From: Dysgonomonas sp.
Lineage (GTDB): Bacteria > Bacteroidota > Bacteroidia > Bacteroidales > Dysgonomonadaceae
Direction of reading: 5' to 3'
Length of the DNA: 5,587 bases
NCBI GenBank assembly: GCA_003523545.1
Contig: DQAM01000251.1
Location: 1-5,587, forward strand
This document shows, in pieces, positions 1 to 4,734 of the stretch; position 1 is the first letter of the stretch, and every line of letters begins with the position of its first letter. A program made the translations under genes and the position numbers. Under the pieces are notes generated by a model. That model had not been told where the DNA came from, did no database searches, and was given only the letters and a program-made list of their open reading frames with translations.

Positions 1-35
1 ATTTATGGTAAATTTATAGGTTATAGTTTTTTTCG

Positions 36-878
36 TTATCTCAATTTATCAGCAGTGAAAGTATCCATATCGTCATAATCCAGATTTTCACCACACATAG
101 CCCAGATAAATGTATAATTGCTGGTTCCTGCTGCACAGTGGATCGACCAAGAAGGTGATATGACGGCCTGCTCGTTAGCCATGAAAATATGGCGCGTCTC
201 CTGAGGTTCGCCCATAAAATGGCATACGGCCTGCTTTTCGGGTACTTTGAAATAAAAATAAGCTTCCATACGGCGCGAATGCGTATGAGGAGGCATAGTG
301 TTCCATACGCTTCCTTCCTTCAGTTCCGTCATACCCATTTGAAGCTGGCAGCAAGGTACAATTTCACTAAGGATAAGCTGGTTCAACAAGCGTTCATTAG
401 AAGTCTTTTTCTCTCCCAAATCCCGTGTACGGCGCATTTCAGAAGTAATCTGGGCAGTCGGGTATTCTTTATGTGCAGGAGATGAAGCAAAATAATATTT
501 TGCAGGATTACCGGCATTATTCGATTTGAATATTACTTCTTTTGATCCGCGGCCTACATATACCGCATCTTTGAAAGCCATTTTATAGTCCTTGCCATCG
601 ACAGCCACTACGCCTTCGCCTTCTATACATATTATACCGACTTCTCTTCTCTCACAGAAATATTCGGACTTTATGAGGTCTACAGTCTCCAGTCTCAAAT
701 CTTCATTCACTGGTAACGCACCACCAATAATGAGACGGTCGTTGTGGGTATAAGTCATCAATACGGAATCTGCTTCAAAAAGCTTTTCCACAAGAAATTC
801 CTGACGCAGGCGGGCAGTGTCGTATCCCTTTACATCGGAGGGGTGTGTGCCCCAACGCTCTTCAATCTGGGTTTTCAT
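36..878 (-). CDS. kduI: 5-dehydro-4-deoxy-D-glucuronate isomerase (5-keto-4-deoxyuronate isomerase, KduI)
   Basis: KduI is a cytoplasmic zinc-dependent cupin isomerase. It converts 5-keto-4-deoxyuronate, formed from the unsaturated uronates left by polysaccharide lyases (pectin, glycosaminoglycans and similar), to 2,5-diketo-3-deoxygluconate, which KduD then reduces. From the chosen ATG (876-878) the protein has 280 residues, against 278 in E. coli as I recall it. It shows the family's metal-binding motif HTHSRRMEAYFYF with His198, His200 and Glu205, and a fourth ligand His247 in SPSWSIH. EFLVEKLF near the N-terminus, GEPQETRH and the end ENLDYDDMD are also family-typical. An in-frame TTG at 888-890 would add four residues, but the ATG is preferred because it is a standard codon and gives the usual length. 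No Shine-Dalgarno is visible. The gene is transcribed divergently from the GH16 gene. Only 35 bp lie downstream, so I cannot see whether kduD follows. The alternative, another cupin, is unlikely. Confidence 0.96.
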   Translation of the reverse strand: MKTQIEERWGTHPSDVKGYDTARLRQEFLVEKLFEADSVLMTYTHNDRLIIGGALPVNEDLRLETVDLIKSEYFCERREVGIICIEGEGVVAVDGKDYKMAFKDAVYVGRGSKEVIFKSNNAGNPAKYYFASSPAHKEYPTAQITSEMRRTRDLGEKKTSNERLLNQLILSEIVPCCQLQMGMTELKEGSVWNTMPPHTHSRRMEAYFYFKVPEKQAVCHFMGEPQETRHIFMANEQAVISPSWSIHCAAGTSNYTFIWAMCGENLDYDDMDTFTADKLR

Positions 879-978
879 TTTTTTATACAATTATTTATTT
901 TATTACTTTTGATGTTATTTGTACCGAAAATCTGATCTTGTCAATAATGGTTGTTTATTTTCCATAAACGGAATAATG

Positions 979-999
979 AAAGTCTGTTATCCGGACTTT
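979..999 (-). promoter_or_regulatory. Dyad / 5' stem-loop at the start of the kduI leader
   Basis: The 8-base arms at 979-986 (AAAGTCTG) and 992-999 (CGGACTTT) pair around a 5-base loop, with one mismatch in DNA that would be a G-T/G-U type pair in one orientation. The dyad directly abuts the leftward -7 box at 1001-1008, so it would fall at the extreme 5' end of the kduI mRNA. It could be an operator or a 5' stabilising hairpin. No T-tract follows on the minus strand, so it is not a terminator in that direction. The symmetry is seen directly; the function is inferred. Confidence 0.4.
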
Positions 1000-1000
1000 A

Positions 1001-1008
1001 CAAAGATA
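1001..1008 (-). promoter_or_regulatory. Probable kduI promoter, Bacteroidota -7 box
   Basis: Read on the minus strand this is TATCTTTG, a perfect TAnnTTTG match. The same eight bases precede the PurF-like gene and aroQ in this window. The -33 side is poor: only TTAA is found at a 20-base spacing, where TTTG is expected, which fits a promoter that needs an activator. The implied leader to the ATG at 878 is about 115-120 nt, which is long and contains the dyad at 979-999. No better -7 match lies between this site and the gene. Confidence 0.5.
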
Positions 1009-1035
1009 TACAATTATTGATAAATGGATTAATTA

Positions 1036-1066
1036 TTTAACTATTTATAGGAACTTGATAACTTTG
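1036..1066 (+). promoter_or_regulatory. Probable rightward promoter toward the GH16 gene
   Basis: TAACTTTG at 1059-1066 matches the TAnnTTTG -7 consensus. TTTA at 1036-1039 sits 19 bases upstream, where Bacteroidota promoters carry TTTG. Transcription would start near 1070-1073 and give a leader of about 190 nt that includes the hairpin at 1079-1104 and the palindromic repeat at 1131-1212. No TAnnTTTG match was found closer to the GH16 ATG. In AT-rich DNA one such match could arise by chance, so confidence is moderate. Confidence 0.4.
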
Positions 1067-1072
1067 TTAATC

Positions 1073-1104
1073 AAAAAGCCTGAAACACGATTTTATGTTT
1101 CAGG
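1073..1104 (-). terminator. Intrinsic-terminator-like hairpin reading leftward
   Basis: CCTGAAACA (1079-1087) and TGTTTCAGG (1096-1104) form a perfect 9-bp stem around an 8-base loop. On the minus strand the stem is followed by C and then five T (1077-1073), which is terminator geometry. On the plus strand GACAAAG follows, so it would not terminate rightward. No minus-strand gene lies between here and the GH16 start, so its substrate is unclear: a short leftward transcript, protection of kduI from upstream readthrough, or a structural element in the GH16 leader. Confidence 0.5.
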
Positions 1105-1130
1105 ACAAAGACATTAAGTAATCTAAATAT

Positions 1131-1212
1131 TTATTGTTGCATGTCATACTGAGTATCACGAAGGAAGAACAGATGCTTCCTATCCTCAGCATGACAAAAA
1201 ATACAACAATAA
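1131..1212. repeat. Palindromic REP/MITE-like intergenic repeat
   Basis: This is a nested imperfect palindrome. The outer 9-bp arms TTATTGTTG (1131-1139) and CAACAATAA (1204-1212) match perfectly. The middle arms TGTCATACTGAG (1142-1153) and CTCAGCATGACA (1185-1196) match at 11 of 12 positions. The inner arms AGGAAG (1162-1167) and CTTCCT (1176-1181) flank an 8-base loop. The minus-strand core TGTCATGCTGAGGATAGGAA, then GCATCTG, resembles the widespread dispersed bacterial repeat type of the form GTCAT-x-CTGAG...GAAGCATCTG, many copies of which occur between genes in some Bacteroidota; that recognition is from memory. Only one copy lies in this window, so dispersal is not shown here. It has no coding capacity. 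Confidence 0.65.
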
Positions 1213-1264
1213 TTATTATTTATAACTTAATCATGACATTATTCACTTTTAAATATTATTACTT

Positions 1265-2053
1265 ATGAAAAAACTATCGTTTATAACTGTACTTTCGCTT
1301 ATTGTTATTTTATTAGCCAACTGCACATCGCCAACTGAAAAAACGGAGTGGAAACTGGTATGGGAAGACAACTTCGACCAAACATCAGGTTTTGATACTA
1401 CTTATTGGAGTAAGATTCCCCGCGGAAGATCGGACTGGAACAATTTAATGTCCGACAATGATGCCTGTTACGAGATGAAAAACGGCAACCTGATACTCAA
1501 AGGCATAATAAACCCCGATCTTTCGACCGACAGCGTTCCTTACCTCACAGGAGGAGTATGGACAAAGGACAAAAAAACTTTTAATAACGGACGTATCGAG
1601 ATAAAAGCCAAATTAGGTGAATCCATTGGAGCATGGCCCGCTATATGGATGCTTGCCCAGGATAAAACCTGGCCCGACGGCGGGGAAATAGATATCATGG
1701 AACACCTTAATTATGATTCTATCGTTTACCAGACCATTCACACACATTATTCCTATGTTCTCGGGATCAAAGACCCGGTTAGCGGGAGTACGAACAAACT
1801 CAACAGGAATGATTACAATGTATATGCCCTTGAAATGTATAAGGACAGCCTGGTGTTCTTTGTCAACGACAGCCATACGTTCACTTATCCCCGTATCGAA
1901 ACCGATAAGGAAGGACAATTCCCTTTCGACGCTCCTTTTTACCTGCTGATCGATATGCAGCTGGGCGGCTCGTGGGTAGGCGGTGTAAATCCGGATGAAC
2001 TACCTGTGGAAATGGCAATTGACTGGGTCCGTTTTTATCAAAAAAACGAGTAA
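1265..2053 (+). CDS. Glycoside hydrolase family 16 beta-glucanase, lipoprotein (laminarinase-like)
   Basis: This is a 262-residue secreted lipoprotein made of one GH16 jelly-roll domain. Residues 1-20 form a signal peptide (MKK, then a hydrophobic stretch) ending in LLANC, with Cys20 as the probable lipidated residue; Asn just before it is not the commonest choice. The catalytic motif GGEIDIMEH gives Glu141 as nucleophile, Asp143 as helper and Glu146 as acid/base. The ExDxxE spacing is the beta-bulge form found in laminarinases and related enzymes. Other family marks are GRIEIKAK (109-116), GAWPAIWML (122-130), LGGSWVGG (233-240) and the C-terminal AIDWVRFYQ. GH16 enzymes retain configuration and cut internal beta-1,3- or mixed beta-1,3/1,4-glucan links; the exact substrate cannot be fixed from sequence. 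It probably acts at the cell surface or in the periplasm. No carbohydrate-binding module and no SusC/SusD neighbour are visible. It lacks an SD, as is common in this phylum. Confidence 0.93.
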   Translation: MKKLSFITVLSLIVILLANCTSPTEKTEWKLVWEDNFDQTSGFDTTYWSKIPRGRSDWNNLMSDNDACYEMKNGNLILKGIINPDLSTDSVPYLTGGVWTKDKKTFNNGRIEIKAKLGESIGAWPAIWMLAQDKTWPDGGEIDIMEHLNYDSIVYQTIHTHYSYVLGIKDPVSGSTNKLNRNDYNVYALEMYKDSLVFFVNDSHTFTYPRIETDKEGQFPFDAPFYLLIDMQLGGSWVGGVNPDELPVEMAIDWVRFYQKNE

Positions 2054-2075
2054 ATTATTTAAAAAAGGTAACTTC

Positions 2076-2106
2076 TTTTTTTCCAGCAAAAATCGCATTA
2101 TCTTTG
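2076..2106 (+). promoter_or_regulatory. Promoter of the PurF-like gene
   Basis: TATCTTTG at 2099-2106 is a perfect -7 box (TAnnTTTG). The T-run from 2076 supplies a partial -33 element at a spacing of 19 bases. The start would fall near 2110-2113, giving a leader of about 40 nt. No strong terminator separates this from the GH16 gene, so some readthrough from upstream is possible. Confidence 0.7.
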
Positions 2107-2139
2107 CAGTTTAATAACAATAAGTCGTCCTAAATTCTT

Positions 2140-2144
2140 AAGGA
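2140..2144 (+). promoter_or_regulatory. Shine-Dalgarno site fixing the start of the PurF-like gene
   Basis: AAGGA lies 7 bases before the ATG at 2152. It is the clearest ribosome binding site in the window and supports this start, which also places the predicted catalytic cysteine at residue 9 behind a short propeptide. Confidence 0.65.
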
Positions 2145-2151
2145 AACTATA

Positions 2152-4068
2152 ATGACTGAAGCTTTAAAGCACGAATGCGGGATCGCTATGATCCGTCTGT
2201 TAAAACCCCTCGAATATTATCAGGAAAAATACGGCACGTGGAGGTATGGCCTCAACAAGCTGTATTTGCTCATGGAAAAACAGCACAACCGGGGACAGGA
2301 AGGAGCCGGATTGGCCGTAGTAAAAATAAACCCGGCTCAGGGTAGTGAATTTGTATTCAGGGAAAGAGCGACAGGCTCGAGCGCTATTTCCGAGATATTC
2401 GGCAGCGTAAACGAAAACTTTGCGAAAGTCCCCTCCGAAAAGCTGAATGATCCGGTATATGCAAAGAACAACCTTCCTTTTGCAGGAGAATTGTTTCTCG
2501 GACACCTGAGATACAGTACCACCGGCAAAACCGGCATATCTTACGTCCATCCTTTCCTCAGGCGCAACAACTGGACTTCGCGCAACCTGGCTTTGGCAGG
2601 TAATTTCAATATGACCAATGTAGACGAATTGTTTAATGAACTTCTCGAACAGGGACAGCATCCGCGCGATTTTGCAGATACTTTTGTACTGCTCGAATCG
2701 CTGGGGCATTATCTCGACAGGGAGGTGCAGTACCAGTTCGACAAATTCGGAAAAGATACAGGCGTAAAAGGACAGGAATTGAACAAATTGATCGAAGACA
2801 ATCTGGACATCCCTTTCATGCTTAGCAGCGCCAGTAAAAAATGGGACGGAGGGTTTGTAGTCGGAGGGCTTATCGGTTGCGGCGATTCGTTTGTTTTCCG
2901 CGATCCATGGGGTATCCGCCCGGCATTCTATTATGCTAACGATGAGATTGTAGTCGTAGCTTCCGAGCGTCCTGTTATACAAACAGCAATGAACCTGGAT
3001 GTGGAAGACATCAAAGAACTGGAGGCCGGACAAGCAATCATCGTGAAAAAAGACGGAAGGGTATCCTTCCCCCAAATCATAGAGAAAAAGAAATCTTTTG
3101 CACCCTGCTCATTCGAAAGGATATACTTTTCGAGGGGCTCCGATGCAGATATTTATAAAGAAAGAAAAGAACTGGGAAAATTACTTTTACCCAGAATTCT
3201 GAAATCCATAGATTCCGACCTCAGAAATACAGTCTTTTCATTTATACCAAACACTGCAGAAGTTGCTTTTTACGGCATGACGCAGAGCCTGGAAAATTAC
3301 ATGCAGCAAGTCCGTTTCAGGAAAATACGGGAAAAAGGCGATAATATTACGGACGATGAACTCTCCCGTATTCTTGCCATGAAAGTGCGTACTGAAAAGG
3401 TGGCTATCAAAGACATCAAGCTGAGGACTTTCATTGCAGAAGACGAAGGGCGCGACGATCTTGCTGCACACGTATACGACGTAACTTACGATTCGATACG
3501 CCCGCATGAAGACAATCTGGTAATAATAGACGACAGCATTGTCAGGGGAACCACGCTTAAGCAAAGCATCATTAAGATGCTCGACCGCCTGCATCCTAAA
3601 AAAATAGTCATCGTGTCATCTTCACCGCAGATACGTTATCCCGACTGTTACGGGATAGATATGTCACGCCTGAGTGAGTTTGCGGCTTTCAGGGCTACTA
3701 TCGAATTGCTCCGCGATCACCAGATGCAGCATATTATAGATGAAGTCTACCGTAAATCGGCAGAACAGCGGAACAAACCCAAAGAAGAAATCATCAATTA
3801 TGTGAAAGAAATATATGCTCCTTTCACAGATGAACAGATTTCAGCTAAAATGGCAGAGATGCTGACTCCTCCCGGAACTCAGGCAGAAGTGGAAATCGTA
3901 TTCCAAAGCATCGAGAACCTGCACGAGGCTTGCCCCAACAATAAAGGAGACTGGTATTTTTCGGGCAACTACCCTACCCCGGGCGGCAACCGCATGGTAA
4001 ATACGGCATTCCTGAATTATATCGAAGGAGTAGATAAAAGGTCGTATCTTCCTAAATTTATTTATTAA
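2152..4068 (+). CDS. PurF-like class II glutamine amidotransferase / phosphoribosyltransferase, long Bacteroidota form
   Basis: At 638 residues this is much longer than a typical PurF (about 470-505). It has an N-terminal Ntn glutamine amidotransferase domain and a type I phosphoribosyltransferase domain. The first eight residues resemble a PurF propeptide, so Cys9 (HECGIA) would become the N-terminal nucleophile. Further amidotransferase marks are NRGQEGAG (46-53), GHLRYSTTG (117-125, Arg120) and Asp175; SFERIYFSRGS (320-330) leads into the second domain. The PRPP-binding signature IIDDSIVRGTTLK (458-470) is intact and LRTFI (424-428) matches the PurF flexible loop. The canonical HNGN glutamine-site motif reads GNFN (150-153), the usual pyrophosphate-loop VPDS reads IPNT, and the C-terminal Fe-S cysteine pair is absent. 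Canonical PurF makes phosphoribosylamine from PRPP and glutamine, the first committed purine step. Similar long proteins in Bacteroides are usually annotated amidophosphoribosyltransferase alongside a normal PurF (from memory), so I leave the symbol blank. The family is certain; the exact reaction is not. Confidence 0.88.
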   Translation: MTEALKHECGIAMIRLLKPLEYYQEKYGTWRYGLNKLYLLMEKQHNRGQEGAGLAVVKINPAQGSEFVFRERATGSSAISEIFGSVNENFAKVPSEKLNDPVYAKNNLPFAGELFLGHLRYSTTGKTGISYVHPFLRRNNWTSRNLALAGNFNMTNVDELFNELLEQGQHPRDFADTFVLLESLGHYLDREVQYQFDKFGKDTGVKGQELNKLIEDNLDIPFMLSSASKKWDGGFVVGGLIGCGDSFVFRDPWGIRPAFYYANDEIVVVASERPVIQTAMNLDVEDIKELEAGQAIIVKKDGRVSFPQIIEKKKSFAPCSFERIYFSRGSDADIYKERKELGKLLLPRILKSIDSDLRNTVFSFIPNTAEVAFYGMTQSLENYMQQVRFRKIREKGDNITDDELSRILAMKVRTEKVAIKDIKLRTFIAEDEGRDDLAAHVYDVTYDSIRPHEDNLVIIDDSIVRGTTLKQSIIKMLDRLHPKKIVIVSSSPQIRYPDCYGIDMSRLSEFAAFRATIELLRDHQMQHIIDEVYRKSAEQRNKPKEEIINYVKEIYAPFTDEQISAKMAEMLTPPGTQAEVEIVFQSIENLHEACPNNKGDWYFSGNYPTPGGNRMVNTAFLNYIEGVDKRSYLPKFIY

Positions 4069-4116
4069 AATACAGGAATAAATACCTTAAAATAGACAGA
4101 TATAAATATCAATATT

Positions 4117-4156
4117 AAATCCTTTTGCAATGTCGGTTTTGCAAAAGGATTTTTTT
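4117..4156 (+). terminator. Strong intrinsic terminator after the PurF-like gene
   Basis: A perfect 14-bp stem pairs 4117-4130 (AAATCCTTTTGCAA) with 4139-4152 around an 8-base loop. It runs into a tract of seven T (4150-4156). It lies 48 bp past the stop codon and separates this transcript from aroQ-pyk. The A-rich left flank gives only a weak reverse terminator. Confidence 0.93.
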
Positions 4157-4222
4157 ATTATTTAATTGCATATTTTACAAAAAAGTAGTTGAAAATGACA
4201 GCTTTTTAAGCCAAAAAATAAC

Positions 4223-4230
4223 TATCTTTG
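4223..4230 (+). promoter_or_regulatory. Promoter of aroQ-pyk, -7 box
   Basis: TATCTTTG is a perfect match to the Bacteroidota TAnnTTTG box and sits 48 bp before the aroQ ATG. It lies just beyond the terminator at 4117-4156, as expected for an independent unit. The -33 element is not clear: only a T-rich stretch near 4203-4207 is present, closer than the usual spacing. No Shine-Dalgarno is evident in the leader. Confidence 0.65.
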
Positions 4231-4278
4231 TCGGACTTTTTTACAAGAGTTTGGAATAGTTATAAAACACTGTAATTC

Positions 4279-4710
4279 ATGCAAATACTTATAATCAACG
4301 GACCCAATCTGAATTTACTGGGCAAACGCGAACCTACTGTATACGGGACGACCGGTTTTGACGAGTATTTCGGCGAACTTCAAAGCATGTATCCCAGCTG
4401 TAAATTATCCTATTTCCAATCCAATCACGAAGGGCTTCTGATCGATAAGATACAAGAAAGCGGATTTGAGTACGACGGCATCATATTAAACGCCGGTGCC
4501 TATACGCATACTTCCATAGCCCTGCACGATGCTATAAAATCGGTTACGACTCCGGTCATAGAAGTACATATATCGAATATACATTCGCGCGAAACATTCA
4601 GGCACAAATCAATGATAGCCGCGGCCTGTACCGGCTCGGTTATAGGATTAGGACTCGACTCTTACAGATTAGCAATCGAATATTTTATCAAAAAAAATAA
4701 TCATATATAA
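4279..4710 (+). CDS. aroQ: Type II 3-dehydroquinate dehydratase
   Basis: AroQ dehydrates 3-dehydroquinate to 3-dehydroshikimate, the third step of the shikimate pathway to chorismate and aromatic amino acids. It is a cytoplasmic dodecamer in this family. The protein has 143 residues, the normal size (about 140-150). It keeps the N-terminal signature INGPNLNLLGKREPTVYG with Asn10, the lid Arg17 and the essential Tyr22. It also has NAGAYTHTSIAL (71-82; Asn71, His77), the EVHISN motif (95-100; Glu95, His97) and Arg108. All catalytic and substrate-binding positions I can recall are present. It is followed after 24 bp by pyk with no terminator between them, so the two are probably one transcript. 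The shikimate pathway uses phosphoenolpyruvate, which pyruvate kinase also consumes; any regulatory meaning is speculation. Confidence 0.97.
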   Translation: MQILIINGPNLNLLGKREPTVYGTTGFDEYFGELQSMYPSCKLSYFQSNHEGLLIDKIQESGFEYDGIILNAGAYTHTSIALHDAIKSVTTPVIEVHISNIHSRETFRHKSMIAAACTGSVIGLGLDSYRLAIEYFIKKNNHI

Positions 4711-4734
4711 ATATCAAAATTAATATTAGGTTTT

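Larger units (their letters stand above)
879..1264. other. Non-coding divergent regulatory region between kduI and the GH16 gene
   Basis: These 386 bp contain no credible coding sequence in either direction and are strongly AT-rich. From left to right they hold the kduI leader, a dyad at 979-999, a leftward -7 box at 1001-1008, a rightward -7 box at 1059-1066, a terminator-like hairpin pointing left at 1073-1104, and a palindromic repeat at 1131-1212. About 50 bp of featureless AT-rich DNA then runs to the GH16 start, with no Shine-Dalgarno. The two outward promoters lie only about 50 bp apart, so one regulator bound between them could in principle control both genes; this is inference. Confidence 0.8.

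Noticed and set aside
1..35. Terminator or gene downstream of kduI
   Set aside because: Only 35 bp are available, with no convincing stem followed by a T-tract on the minus strand and no coding signal. Nothing can be supported.
904..911. TACTTTTG on the plus strand as a further -7 box
   Set aside because: It matches TAnnTTTG but faces right, 350 bp from the next plus-strand gene, inside the kduI leader. It is expected by chance in such AT-rich DNA.
1020..1048. ATAAAT/ATTTAT inverted repeat between the divergent promoters as an operator
   Set aside because: Six A/T-only bases separated by 17 bp are not distinguishable from background in this composition.
2061..2082. Possible terminator after the GH16 gene
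   Set aside because: The A-run and T-run can pair only as AAG/CTT plus an interrupted A-T stem. This is too weak to call, and the T-run is better explained as the upstream part of the PurF-like promoter.
2128..2144. TCCT pairing with the AGGA of the Shine-Dalgarno, as a translational switch
   Set aside because: Only four base pairs around a 9-base loop with a bulge are possible, which is not stable. No riboswitch-like structure surrounds it.
2200..3075. 291-residue open frame on the minus strand
   Set aside because: It is antisense to the PurF-like gene, with no motif, promoter or ribosome site of its own. The sense frame carries clear family signatures throughout.
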